NCBI RefSeq assembly: GCF_011044495.1
Contig: NZ_CP049143.1
Span: forward strand, 1,798,001-1,862,000
Source: Roseimicrobium sp. ORNL1
Lineage (GTDB): Bacteria > Verrucomicrobiota > Verrucomicrobiia > Verrucomicrobiales > Verrucomicrobiaceae
Direction: 5' to 3'
DNA length: 64,000 nucleotides
Position numbers and translations under genes: made by a program. This document shows, in pieces, positions 23,524 to 31,940 of this stretch (within the stretch, counting starts at the first letter, position 1; each line of letters begins with the position of its first letter). The notes below the pieces were generated by a model. That model was not told where the DNA came from, made no database searches, and saw nothing but the letters and a program-made list of their open reading frames with translations.

Positions 23524-25407
23524 CTACACCTTCCGCCACCGCTGGAAGCTCTCGATGGCTTCGTAGTTCGCCAGACCGAGGGAGTCGTACTGGTGTGCCG
23601 TGTGCTGGTTCACCTTGGTGACTTCGCCTTCCATGCTGGTAAGGGACTGGTAGCGGGTCAGCGCGCGCGCCTTGCGCTCGAGCTGCATGGGGCTGGCGGG
23701 TACGGCCATGTCGATTTCCCAAGGCTCCAGAGCCTTCTCACGACCGCGGTAGAGCCAGACGGAGCAGGCAGCCACCCAGTCCTCGTGCTGGAGTTCGGCG
23801 AGCGCCTGCTCCAAGGCTCGGAAGCTGAGTGCGGCCACGCTTGAAGGGTCAGCGGCATCACCGGTGACGTAGATTTGGTGCGGGCGGAATTCCTTGAGCA
23901 GTTTCACCACTTCCGCAGTGTCTTCCTGACCCAGCTTGAAGCGGCGATAGCGGCCGCGCTCGTAGAAGGGGAGATTGAGGAATTGGACCTTCTCCTGACC
24001 CACTCCCAAGGCGTGAGCGGCGTCGCGGAGTTCGCCACGCAGAATCAAGCTCTTGAGCTGGCGCAGGGCGGGCTGGTCTTCGCCGAATTCTCCCTTCTCT
24101 TCCAGCAGGCGCAGGATGTGGCGGGCGTAGTCCGTCTGCTCATCCCAGCCCTCGGGCGAGAGGGTGGCGATTTCCTGGAGGGTGCTGGCGAACTTGTCCG
24201 CTTCACTGTCGGCCACGCGCAGGCTGCCGCTGCTCATGGCGACGAGGCGGATGTCATGACCCTGCTCCACGAGGCGGTCGACGGTACTGCCGAGGCTCAC
24301 CACCGCGTCCTGGGGCTCCGGGCTCAGGATGAGGGAGCGCTTCGGGTACGGCTTGGCGCGCTCGGGGCGGAAGGTGTCGTCCGCATTAGGCTTGCCACCG
24401 GGCCATCCGGAGATGGTGTGCTGCAGCTGGTTGAAGATATTGATGTTCAGCTTGTACGCCGGGCCCTGCTCGCTCAGCAGGTCGGAGAGACCATGCTCGT
24501 TGTAGTCCTCGTCGATGAGCTTGAGCACGGGGCGGTTCATGCTGGCGGAGAGCCAGCACACCGCGCGGCGGGTTTCGCTGGGGGACCACTTCACAGGACC
24601 GACGAGCCATGGCAGCTTCACGCGAGTCAGTTCACGCGAGGCGCCCTTGTCGACGAAGAAGCGTGCTTCTGGATGCTCCTGCAGGAAGGAGGCGGAGACA
24701 GCGTCTGTCACGGCGCCTTCCACGGCTTTGGCCACCACGCCGGCCTTGTTTTCACCCCAGGCCATCAGCACAATTTTTTTGGCGCGCAGGATGGTGGAGA
24801 CACCCATGGTGATGGCGAAGCGCGGCACGTTTTCTTCACCACGGAAGTCCGCCGCGGCGTCTTGGCGCGTGATGCGGTCCAGCGTGATGCGGCGCGTGAG
24901 CGACTCGCGGGAGGAGCCGGGTTCGTTGAAGCCGATGTGGCCCGTACGACCAATGCCCAGAATCTGGAAGTCCACACCACCAGCGGCATCGATCATCTCC
25001 TCATACGCGCGGCAGTGTTCGAAGACTTGATCGCCGGGCACCAAGCCGCTGGGGAGGTGGATGTTTTCCTTCGGGATGTCGATGTGATCAAACAGCTGAT
25101 CACACATGAAGCGGTGGTAGCTCTCTGGGTGCTCCGGCGTGAGGCCGTAGTATTCGTCCAGGTTGAAGGTCACCACATTCTTGAAGCTCAGCCCTTCCTC
25201 GCGATGCAGACGGATGAGCTCGCGATAAAACGAAACGGGTGTGGAACCCGTGGCCAGACCAAGAATGGCATTCTTCTTTTTCGCCGCGCGGGAAGTGATG
25301 AGTTCCTTCACCTCCTGGGCGAGAGCAGCAGCGGCAGCAGCCGAGCTGTCATGAATGATGGTCGGTATCTTTTCGTAGGCCTCGGCGGCGGAGCGGCGCT
25401 TGGACAT
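23524..25407 (-). CDS. nagB: Glucosamine-6-phosphate deaminase-like protein fused to a degenerate LmbE/PIG-L domain
   Basis: 627 residues, more than twice a typical NagB. Residues 15-290 are NagB-like: LATGSTP (51-57), FNLDEYYG with Asp84, and GIGRTGHIGFNEP (151-163) with His157 and Glu162. At the place of E. coli catalytic Asp141 there is Thr155. Residues 350-600 resemble the LmbE/PIG-L deacetylase fold, but the usual HPDDE metal motif reads SPEPQD (362-367), so metal ligands are changed. The NagB-LmbE architecture is known in Bacteroidetes relatives. The reaction would convert glucosamine-6-phosphate to fructose-6-phosphate and ammonia, if it is active. Confidence 0.85.
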   Translation of the reverse strand: MSKRRSAAEAYEKIPTIIHDSSAAAAAALAQEVKELITSRAAKKKNAILGLATGSTPVSFYRELIRLHREEGLSFKNVVTFNLDEYYGLTPEHPESYHRFMCDQLFDHIDIPKENIHLPSGLVPGDQVFEHCRAYEEMIDAAGGVDFQILGIGRTGHIGFNEPGSSRESLTRRITLDRITRQDAAADFRGEENVPRFAITMGVSTILRAKKIVLMAWGENKAGVVAKAVEGAVTDAVSASFLQEHPEARFFVDKGASRELTRVKLPWLVGPVKWSPSETRRAVCWLSASMNRPVLKLIDEDYNEHGLSDLLSEQGPAYKLNINIFNQLQHTISGWPGGKPNADDTFRPERAKPYPKRSLILSPEPQDAVVSLGSTVDRLVEQGHDIRLVAMSSGSLRVADSEADKFASTLQEIATLSPEGWDEQTDYARHILRLLEEKGEFGEDQPALRQLKSLILRGELRDAAHALGVGQEKVQFLNLPFYERGRYRRFKLGQEDTAEVVKLLKEFRPHQIYVTGDAADPSSVAALSFRALEQALAELQHEDWVAACSVWLYRGREKALEPWEIDMAVPASPMQLERKARALTRYQSLTSMEGEVTKVNQHTAHQYDSLGLANYEAIESFQRWRKV

Positions 25408-25611
25408 GGTCGTAGAGTGAGGTGGAAAGCGAACGTGCGTGCGTGCGAGCCGCCAACATCACGAGCGGCTGGCACATTGCAAGTGGCGGGGTGACGTCAG
25501 GGGAGAGGTAGCGCGATCGGAATGGCCGCAAAAGAACGCAAAGAGCGCAAAAAGTGATGAGGTCCTGGGTGGTGTTGTGTATTGGAGGGGTGGAGTACTG
25601 CTTGGGCATAG

Positions 25612-26016
25612 TTATCCGCGATGGGAATCATCTCGGGATTGGTCCTGCGACAATGCGTACTTTCTGATCTGGAACTTGTAGGAGCCGAAGTTCATGAGAA
25701 GGCCGTGCTCGATACGCGTGGACTTTAGATAGCCAAGTAATTGAGCGGCGTGTTGCTGGAGCAAAGTGCTCACTGCCTTCAGTTCCACCAAGATAACACC
25801 TTCAATCAGGAGGTCCGTGAAGTACTCCCCGACCACCGTGCCATCTTCATCCAAAACGGACACAGGCTGCTGTTGTCCTACCAACAACCCTTGTTTCCGA
25901 AGACGGTGCGCCAAGGCATTCTCATACACTTTTTCCAAGTGCCCATGCCCATGATACAAATGGATATCATAGGCCGTCTGCCGCACCAAGTTGCATAGCT
26001 CATTGATGGAACGCAT
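25612..26016 (-). CDS. GxxExxY protein (PD-(D/E)XK-like fold)
   Basis: 134 residues. GHLEKVY at 25-31 gives Gly25, Glu28 and Tyr31, the GxxExxY signature. GEYFTDLLIEGVILVELKAV at 63-82 holds Asp68 and the E-x-K pair Glu78/Lys80, the PD-(D/E)XK nuclease-fold arrangement; QHAAQLLGYL follows as the usual helix. These proteins are widespread, occur in many near-identical copies in some genomes, and have no settled function. The gene is centred in an inverted-repeat element and has a promoter-like sequence inside the element, so it looks like self-contained cargo. The nuclease fold is known from family analyses; activity is not shown. Confidence 0.9.
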   Translation of the reverse strand: MRSINELCNLVRQTAYDIHLYHGHGHLEKVYENALAHRLRKQGLLVGQQQPVSVLDEDGTVVGEYFTDLLIEGVILVELKAVSTLLQQHAAQLLGYLKSTRIEHGLLMNFGSYKFQIRKYALSQDQSRDDSHRG

Positions 26017-26024
26017 GGAGCAAA

Positions 26025-26054
26025 TAGATATGCCCAGCCATTAGGTCCTGGCAA
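26025..26054 (-). promoter_or_regulatory. Promoter inside the repeat element for the GxxExxY gene
   Basis: On the minus strand, TTGCCA (26049-26054) and TATCTA (26025-26030) are separated by 18 bases. Transcription would begin about eight bases from the -10, almost at the ATG (26016), so the message would be leaderless or nearly so; no Shine-Dalgarno sequence is seen. Confidence 0.4.
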
Positions 26055-26150
26055 ATGCCTGCAAAACTTTTTCAGCCGTTCATTAATTTTTGCGCTCTTT
26101 GCGTTCTTTTGCGGCCATTACCATCACTCACCACCCCAAAGAGCGTTGCG

Positions 26151-26846
26151 TCACTCCTGCCAGTCCGCCGCCGTGCCCACGCTCTTGGTCTTGCTCAGGC
26201 GGTTGCCGCGTCGGGCATCAGCGACGGCGAGCATGGTGGCTTCGCAGGCGTCGGCGATGATGTCGAAGCGCTCGGTGGAGATCCATTCCTTCTTCACCAT
26301 CCAGGTGCCACCGACACCGACCACGGGCTTGAAAGGAAGGTACTCGGGGAAGGTTTCCAAGGTGATGCCGCCGGTGGGCATGAAGCGCATGTTGGGGAAG
26401 GGGCCGTGGAGCGCTTTCAGCATCTTGATGCCGCCGCTGGCTTCTGCGGGGAAGAATTTCACGCATTCCAAGCCGAGGTTCGCGGCCAGCATGACTTCCG
26501 TGGCCGTGGTGGCGCCGGGGATGATGAGCACCTGCCGGGCCTGGCAGTGACGCACGAGTTCGGCATCGATGCCTGGGGTCACGATGAACTGCGCTCCGGC
26601 GGCGATGGCTTCATCCGCCTGAGCCGGGGTGAGCACCGTGCCGGCGCCGACGAGCAGGCCTTCCTTGGCGAAGGCGGCCATGCGCTTCAGAATCTCCAGG
26701 GCGGCGGGCGTGCGGAGGGTGACTTCCGCGCAGGGCAGGCCGCCGTCCAGCAGCGCATTGGCCAGAGGCTCAGCATGGGACACGTTTTCCAGGATGATGG
26801 CGGGGACCACGCCCAGTTGCTCAATGCGAAGGAGATGCTCGTGCAT
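26151..26846 (-). CDS. eda: KDPG/KHG aldolase
   Basis: 231 residues. The Schiff-base lysine is Lys129 in GLECVKFFPAEA, and the general acid/base pair is Glu41 and Arg45 in AEVTLRTPAAL; GAGTVL and the MPTGGI phosphate-binding loop complete the active site of the class I TIM-barrel. The enzyme splits 2-keto-3-deoxy-6-phosphogluconate to pyruvate and glyceraldehyde-3-phosphate in the Entner-Doudoroff route or in hexuronate degradation. No edd or KDG kinase lies beside it. It is transcribed alone on the minus strand, with the repeat element just after its stop. Confidence 0.92.
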   Translation of the reverse strand: MHEHLLRIEQLGVVPAIILENVSHAEPLANALLDGGLPCAEVTLRTPAALEILKRMAAFAKEGLLVGAGTVLTPAQADEAIAAGAQFIVTPGIDAELVRHCQARQVLIIPGATTATEVMLAANLGLECVKFFPAEASGGIKMLKALHGPFPNMRFMPTGGITLETFPEYLPFKPVVGVGGTWMVKKEWISTERFDIIADACEATMLAVADARRGNRLSKTKSVGTAADWQE

Positions 26847-26994
26847 GCGTGCACGCTAGCCAGTCACCGGCTGCGCCGCAATCCATGAATTCCCCTAGTC
26901 GCTCAGGCCCCGGCCGGGGTGCGAACGGCGGAGGAAACTCCTTGCGCCCGGGGTCAATTTGTTTGAGTCATCCGATTCCTTTTCCAACCCGCAC

Positions 26995-28302
26995 ATGTCC
27001 CAGACCAGCCTCCCCTCCGTCCGCCCTTCCGAACTCGGCAAGCCCATCTACATCGGCTCCGTGCAGCACCTCTATGCCGTGCCGGGCCGTGATGACCTGA
27101 TGGTCTGCGAAACGACGAACGCTGGCAGCGTGTTCGACGTGGGCAGCATCTTCGACATTCCCGGCAGCGACGTCGCCCGCGCCACCTTCCGCCACGCGCT
27201 CTACACCCGCATGGGCAAGCCTGAGACCTGGGCCAAGGTGCGTGACGCCATCGTGGCTGACCCCGATCTGCCCGCCTATTTCAAGGAGGACATCCAGAAG
27301 GGACCGCTCGAAACGATGCTGCGCGAAGGCGCAAAGACCCACCACGTGGGCATGCTCGATGGAGACACGGGCGTGATTGCCACCGAAGGCATGCCAGCGA
27401 AGCCCAGCACCTACAACGTCGTGCGCCGCTTCCCCATCATGAAGCCGGTGCAGAAGACCTTCCTCGGCACCTATGTGTATGACTACGCCATGTTCCACCA
27501 GGCGGGCACGTATGTGATTCCGCTCGAGAGCATCGTGCGCTTCGGGATCACCGGCGGCTCCTCCGTGTTGAAGAAGTACGGCAGCCTCACGGACTCCGGC
27601 AAGCGCGCCTATGAATCGGAACTCGGTCTGACCAAGCCCATGCAGGCCTGGCAATTCCTGGAGAAGCCCATCTTCGACCTCACCAGCAAGCACGAGCCGG
27701 AAGATCGCAACGTCTCCAAGCAGGAAGCGCTGCTCATGAGCGGCCTGGAGGCAGAGGCCTTCGTCTCCGTGATCAAGATGACCATCCTCGGCGCCTGGGC
27801 CGTGCGTCAGCTTCTGGACGAAATCGGTCTGCTGCTCTGGGACATCAAGTGGGAGTTCGCCGTGGACAATGGCGACTTCTACTACGTGGACACCATCGAC
27901 ACCGACAGCTTCCGCGCCACCAGCTTCCTTGAGACAGACGGCAAGAAGCTCGTGCTGCACTACAACAAGCAGGCCATGCGCGACTACTACAAGATCGTGC
28001 ACGCCGACTGGTTCGCTGGCGTGAACGACGCGAAGAAGGAAGCCAACAAGAGCGGCGTACCCTTCAAGCAGGTGCTCAAGGAAGGCCAGGCCGCCGGCAA
28101 GTGGCCGAACACCCCTGTGGTGGATCCCGAATTCCTCGCCCTGCAGGCGAAGAAAATGGACCTCATCCGCCTGCACGTGCTGGGCGGCGGCGACACCGCG
28201 AAGGTGAAGTCCGCGCTGAAGGATGTGGGTGTGGCCGAAGTCGAGTTCTACCGCGCGCGTGGTCTGTTCGATGAGTACGCGAAGGCGAACTCGGTGGCGT
28301 AG
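26995..28302 (+). CDS. purC: SAICAR synthetase, long form
   Basis: 435 residues from ATG at 26995. The PurC pattern YIGSVQHLYAVPG (the usual G-K-x-x-x-x-Y entry), GSIFDIPGSDVARATF and WAVRQLLDEIGLLLWDIKWEFAVDNGDFYYVDTIDTDS with the catalytic D/E residues is clear. The enzyme condenses CAIR with aspartate using ATP in purine synthesis. Bacterial PurC is usually about 240 residues; this one is much longer, with extra internal segments and a C-terminal tail of about 60 residues whose function is unknown. It is followed by a strong terminator. Confidence 0.88.
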   Translation: MSQTSLPSVRPSELGKPIYIGSVQHLYAVPGRDDLMVCETTNAGSVFDVGSIFDIPGSDVARATFRHALYTRMGKPETWAKVRDAIVADPDLPAYFKEDIQKGPLETMLREGAKTHHVGMLDGDTGVIATEGMPAKPSTYNVVRRFPIMKPVQKTFLGTYVYDYAMFHQAGTYVIPLESIVRFGITGGSSVLKKYGSLTDSGKRAYESELGLTKPMQAWQFLEKPIFDLTSKHEPEDRNVSKQEALLMSGLEAEAFVSVIKMTILGAWAVRQLLDEIGLLLWDIKWEFAVDNGDFYYVDTIDTDSFRATSFLETDGKKLVLHYNKQAMRDYYKIVHADWFAGVNDAKKEANKSGVPFKQVLKEGQAAGKWPNTPVVDPEFLALQAKKMDLIRLHVLGGGDTAKVKSALKDVGVAEVEFYRARGLFDEYAKANSVA

Positions 28303-28361
28303 TGGTGCGGCGGTCTGATTTTCGGACCGCTAATAGCAGCTAACGAACGCTGATTTTTTGG

Positions 28362-28395
28362 GCGGGCTCTCGTAGTGAGAGCCCGTTTTTGTTTT
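28362..28395 (+). terminator. Rho-independent terminator after purC
   Basis: Stem GGGCTCTC and GAGAGCCC with a five-base loop, then GTTTTTGTTTT. A textbook intrinsic terminator 60 bases after the purC stop. Confidence 0.9.
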
Positions 28396-28436
28396 GTGAT
28401 GGCATGGATTCACCGTGTCGTGGTAAAAGTGGCGGC

Positions 28437-28697
28437 ATGAGTGAAGAGGCCCGTCATTGTTCCATCTGTGGTGACCTCCTGGTAGAGGTCGAAGCGGCGC
28501 TGAACCGCACGTGGGGAAATGTTATTGCTACGGGCTTTGGGAGCTCCGTGCTGGAGATTAGAAATGGGAAGGCGGACTGGATGCCCTTCATGACACCGGA
28601 CCGCAGTGCGCGGGGATTGTATTGCACCAAGTGCGGGTCACTGACGATTGCGCCAACGTTGGGAGAGCATCGGCGGGCGCTTGGGTTGGAACCGTGA
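28437..28697 (+). CDS. Small protein with two CxxC pairs
   Basis: 86 residues from ATG at 28437. CSICGDLL near the N-terminus and CTKCGSLT near the C-terminus form a likely zinc-ribbon-like knuckle pair around a roughly 50-residue insert. The insert (TWGNVIATGFGSSVLEIR) looks beta-rich. It is similar in style to small PF-type zinc-ribbon proteins that bind nucleic acids or proteins, but no family was recognised. It begins about 40 bases after the purC terminator and has no obvious partner. A longer frame exists to 28389 but lacks a better start. Confidence 0.65.
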   Translation: MSEEARHCSICGDLLVEVEAALNRTWGNVIATGFGSSVLEIRNGKADWMPFMTPDRSARGLYCTKCGSLTIAPTLGEHRRALGLEP

Positions 28698-29251
28698 TTC
28701 CCGTCAGAGCCGGTCGTGTCGTATTGACATGCCTATCCCCAGCATGCCCGCAGTCGTGTTGATTTCTCCCCCACTAGTTGTTTGCGCGGCATCCGGCGAT
28801 GGCGCAGGGAAGGCTGTGTGTGCTGGTGGAGGATACGTTGTTCTTCGCCGCTGCGCGCTACCCGCTACCCGCTGTGCTTCCATCAATGCGCATCGGCCAT
28901 CGCGCTCGGCAGCACTGTATGCTCATGACATCACTACCCGCCCATAGGGAAACTTGTGTGGCGAAGCCACCTTGGACTGCGCGCAGCCCTGCTGCCGCTT
29001 TCCAGAGTCCACAGCCTGCTGTGGCGATGGTGGCACTCGCTCGTAAGGTGATATGTCCAGAAAGCTTGGCGACTTCGTCGCAGTGTAGTGTGCAGCAGGC
29101 TGCACTGGGGAAAGCGGCAGCAGGGCTGCACGCAGTCCAGGGACGCTTCGCGTCACAGCATCCGAATCAATCGCATGATTTACGCCTTGAGAGGCCGGAC
29201 TGAGATACGGTCGTCGCTCCGCGACTGAGCAGCCACCCTTGCTATGAATGG
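28698..29251. other. 554-base non-coding stretch with a long inverted repeat
   Basis: No credible gene was found: the open frames here are short, overlapping and compositionally poor. The main feature is the inverted repeat at 28974-29138. The flanks add smaller hairpins such as GTGGCGAAGCCAC (about 28959-28971) and GTCGCTCCGCGAC (about 29212-29224). These resemble modular REP/BIME-like elements. The 28700-28960 part shows nothing recognisable. Confidence 0.6.
28974..29138. repeat. Long inverted repeat (about 49-base arms)
   Basis: Arms 28974-29022 and 29090-29138. The first 30 bases (starting GGACTGCG and running through CAGCCCTGCTGCCGCTTTCC) match with a single mismatch; the inner parts match less well. 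A 67-base centre separates them. It sits between the zinc-ribbon gene and the SLC13 transporter. The pattern is unlike the GCCGCAAAAGAACGCAAAG family, so it is a separate repeat type. Confidence 0.85.
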
Positions 29252-31030
29252 CTACAACGGCCAAACCCTTGGCACCAGTACGATGGCCACCACAAAAATG
29301 ACCAGTGTGAGTGGCCCACCGACACGGAGATAGTCGAAGAACCGGTAGCGTCCCGGCCCATAGACCATGAGGCACGCGGGCTCGAGAGGCGTGAGGTAGG
29401 AGCAGCTTGCGGCGACGGCGACCATCATGGCAAAAGTGCGGGGATTCACGCCGAGTTGCAGGGCTGTCTGGATGGCCACGGGTAGAACCACCACGGCGGC
29501 GGCTTGGTTGGACATGGGTTGGGTGAGGAGCACGGTGAGGGCGAAGAAGGCGCTGAGCAGCCAGAGAGGGCCGGCGTGGCCCACCCAATCCACAATCAAA
29601 TCGGCGAGATACGCGGCGGTGCCGGTGTGCTCCATGGCGACACCCAGTGAGAGCATGGAGGCCACGAGCACGAGAACCTTCCACTCCACGGCCTGATAGG
29701 CTTCCTCCGAGCTGAGACACCGCGTAACGAAGACGGCAAAGACACCCAGCATCACGGCCACGGGCAGTGTGACCAGTTTGAACGTGGGCAGGAGTATCAC
29801 CAGCAGGAAGATGATCATGGCCCACGGTGCATGCTTCACCTTGGGGCGTTCCCCCTCCAGCATGCCGAGGATGCTGAAGACGCGCTGGTCACTCACACGA
29901 ATCATTTGCTCACGACGTCCCTGCACGAGCAGGATGTCGCCCACCTTGATGGGAATGGTGCTCATCTTCTTGTGCATGGTCTCACCGTGGCGGCTGAGGC
30001 CCAGCACTTGCAGGTCATAACGCTCGCGGAATCCGGCGTTCTTGAGTGTGCGACCAATGAGGCGTGAGCCGGGCAGTACCAGTACCTCGGCGAGTTCCTG
30101 TTCATCCGGTGTGATGGCGGGATCAGAAAGCTTCACGTCCGCCTTGATGTCGATGCCGGGAATATCCTTGATGCGCACGATGTCATCCGAACTGCCTTCC
30201 ACGATGATGACATCACCACCTCGCAGCATGGAGCCGGCGCGTGGCTCGTAATATTCATCCTTGTTGCGGATGATGCGCACGAGGGTGAGTTCCAGGTCAC
30301 GCCCGAGACCGGACTTGGCCACGGTCTTGCCTGCGAGAGGGGAGTCATCGTGGATGAGAAGCTCAAACAGGTAGGGGCGCACCACCAGTGTGGAATCCTC
30401 CTCAGAGGAAGCACCAAAGCGATCCGGCACGAGTTTCCTTCCCACGAAAATCATGTAGAGCACCCCTAGCACGGCGATGGGCACACCTACCGGCGCCATT
30501 TCGAACATGCCCATGGGTGCCATCTTGTGCTGCTGCATCAGGCCGCTCACCACGATGTTCGTGGAGGTGCTGATGAGCGACACGGAACTGGAAACAATGG
30601 ACGCAAAGGCCAGCGGCATGAGCAGCTTGCCCGGACTGATTTTCGCTCGCTTGGCGATGCCGAACACCACCGGGATGAAAAGCGCCGCTGCAGCCGTGTT
30701 GCTCATGAAAGCGCTCAGTCCCGCCGCTGCGACCAGCAGCACGATATACAGCACCTTGGGATTCGTGCCTGAGTGCCGCAGTATGGTACGGCCCATCAAG
30801 TCCACCACGCCCGTTCGCACCAGGGCCGCTGTCATGATGAGCAGGCCGAGGATAAGGATGAAGGTATCACTGCCAAAGCCGGCAAACGCCCGGTCCAGCG
30901 GCACGAGTCCAAAGAGCGTGAGTGAAAGCAGCAGTCCCAGCGCCACTACATCAGCGGAAATCCATTCAAAGGAGAAGAAGACCAGGGCAGCGGTCGTGAG
31001 TGCCAGCAGAATGGCTATGTCAGGAGTCAT
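29252..31030 (-). CDS. SLC13-family anion transporter with TrkA-C domains
   Basis: 592 residues from ATG at 31030; a further ATG at 31087 would add 19 residues with no signal. Two hydrophobic blocks (about residues 1-190 and 380-590) with NTAAAALFIPV and NQAAAVVVLPVAI, typical of the DASS/SLC13 family, flank a roughly 180-residue central cytoplasmic part with two RCK_C/TrkA-C-like repeats (SGLGRDLELTLVRIIRNKDE and LVLPGSRLIGRTL). These proteins often carry sulfate, phosphate or other anions with sodium. The substrate is unknown. The neighbour at 31161 is divergent, sharing a 130-base promoter region. Confidence 0.85.
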   Translation of the reverse strand: MTPDIAILLALTTAALVFFSFEWISADVVALGLLLSLTLFGLVPLDRAFAGFGSDTFILILGLLIMTAALVRTGVVDLMGRTILRHSGTNPKVLYIVLLVAAAGLSAFMSNTAAAALFIPVVFGIAKRAKISPGKLLMPLAFASIVSSSVSLISTSTNIVVSGLMQQHKMAPMGMFEMAPVGVPIAVLGVLYMIFVGRKLVPDRFGASSEEDSTLVVRPYLFELLIHDDSPLAGKTVAKSGLGRDLELTLVRIIRNKDEYYEPRAGSMLRGGDVIIVEGSSDDIVRIKDIPGIDIKADVKLSDPAITPDEQELAEVLVLPGSRLIGRTLKNAGFRERYDLQVLGLSRHGETMHKKMSTIPIKVGDILLVQGRREQMIRVSDQRVFSILGMLEGERPKVKHAPWAMIIFLLVILLPTFKLVTLPVAVMLGVFAVFVTRCLSSEEAYQAVEWKVLVLVASMLSLGVAMEHTGTAAYLADLIVDWVGHAGPLWLLSAFFALTVLLTQPMSNQAAAVVVLPVAIQTALQLGVNPRTFAMMVAVAASCSYLTPLEPACLMVYGPGRYRFFDYLRVGGPLTLVIFVVAIVLVPRVWPL

Positions 31031-31160
31031 CAGTAGTGGGAGCGGGCGAACGGTGGTGGTGTGTTGCCTCTGCAATGGAATCGCCAAACGGAGGCTGGCC
31101 GGAGGCGAGAATGTGTGAGTTTTGATTCCGCCGCCCTACGGATTCTGCTTGCATACAGGG

Positions 31161-31520
31161 ATGGATTTTTATTGCGACCAGGTGTTGAGCGGCAAGGTCC
31201 AGGTGCAGAAGCTGGTGGAGACAGAGCATGCGCTCGCCTTTCACCACACGCAGCCTTACTGGCCGGTGCACCTCGTGATTATTCCGAAGAAGCACATCGG
31301 CTCGCTCGCCACAGTGGAGGGGGATGACCTACCCATTGCACAGGAAATGCTGCGCGTGGCCGCAGACTTGTGCCGGCAGGTGACGGAAGAACATGGCGGC
31401 TGCCGTCTCTCCACCAACAGCGGCCACTACCAATCCACGAAGCATCTGCATTTCTACATTCACCATGGCAAGAGGCTGAGGAATGAGGATGGAAGTCCAG
31501 TGGTGCCGCCTACACCCTAG
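31161..31520 (+). CDS. HIT-family nucleotide hydrolase/transferase
   Basis: 119 residues from ATG at 31161 (CAGGG sits just before); a TTG at 31122 is less likely. The histidine triad reads HLHFYIHHG with the first His of the triad at about residue 98, near the C-terminus, as in HIT proteins. PVHLVIIPKKHIGSL in the first half is also conserved. HIT proteins cleave nucleoside phosphoramidates or dinucleotides. It is divergent from the SLC13 transporter and 16 bases before the next gene on the same strand. Confidence 0.88.
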   Translation: MDFYCDQVLSGKVQVQKLVETEHALAFHHTQPYWPVHLVIIPKKHIGSLATVEGDDLPIAQEMLRVAADLCRQVTEEHGGCRLSTNSGHYQSTKHLHFYIHHGKRLRNEDGSPVVPPTP

Positions 31521-31536
31521 TCAAACACCTACCGCA

Positions 31537-31926
31537 ATGCACTTTCCCTTCGAGATACGAATTGCGATGCCAATCCTGATTGGCCTTGTGGCGCTGGTGG
31601 TCTTTATCGTGGCCGAATGGCGTGTGAGGCAGCGAGGTGTCCGGGTCGCCATCGCCGCGGGTTCCCTTCTAGCCCTCGCAGCCGCCGTCTGGGATTTCAA
31701 GAATCTGGAGAAGCAATGGGAACAGCACTTCCTGCTGTATTCCACAGGACAGACCTTTCTTCAGATCGAAGCAATGCTTGAGCGTGGAGAGCAGGCTGAG
31801 GTGGAGCAGGTGCTCAAGAAGTGGGAGAGCGATGGCTCGCTCTATCACTTGAGCCGTGTCCAACTTGAGGACATCCGTGAAGAACTGTTCCGAAACGAAC
31901 CTGCCGGCATTGAAAAGCAGAGATAG
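31537..31926 (+). CDS. Small membrane protein with C-terminal coiled segment
   Basis: 129 residues from ATG at 31537. Two hydrophobic segments lie at about residues 10-28 and 37-54; the rest is a charged, helix-rich cytoplasmic or periplasmic tail (KNLEKQWEQHFLLY, then QIEAMLERGEQAEVEQVLKKWE). Not assigned to a family. It follows the HIT gene closely and is followed by the small CxxC protein 15 bases later, so the three are probably one transcript. Confidence 0.65.
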   Translation: MHFPFEIRIAMPILIGLVALVVFIVAEWRVRQRGVRVAIAAGSLLALAAAVWDFKNLEKQWEQHFLLYSTGQTFLQIEAMLERGEQAEVEQVLKKWESDGSLYHLSRVQLEDIREELFRNEPAGIEKQR

Positions 31927-31940
31927 ATGGAAGCCAAGTC

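Larger units (their letters stand above)
25516..26120. mobile_element. Inverted-repeat element carrying a GxxExxY gene
   Basis: Left arm 25516-25554 and right arm 26086-26120 are inverted copies sharing AATGGCCGCAAAAGAACGCA and continuing AAGAGCGCAAAAA. The 531-base centre carries one complete gene (25612-26016) in the minus orientation. The left arm is nearly identical to that of the gene-less copy at 11127-11293. The right arm ends about 30 bases after the KDPG aldolase stop. No target-site duplication and no transposase are visible, so mobility is inferred from the repetition. Confidence 0.75.

Noticed and set aside
23875-25494. 539-codon plus-strand frame
   Set aside because: Antisense shadow of the NagB fusion gene.
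25555-26085. Toxin-antitoxin pair in the repeat element
   Set aside because: Only one gene fits between the arms; no second small frame with a start signal was found.
28923-29825. Open frame of 300 codons on the minus strand
   Set aside because: It overlaps the SLC13 transporter in another frame and the non-coding inverted repeat; residue composition (Arg, His, Gly) is that of a shadow frame.
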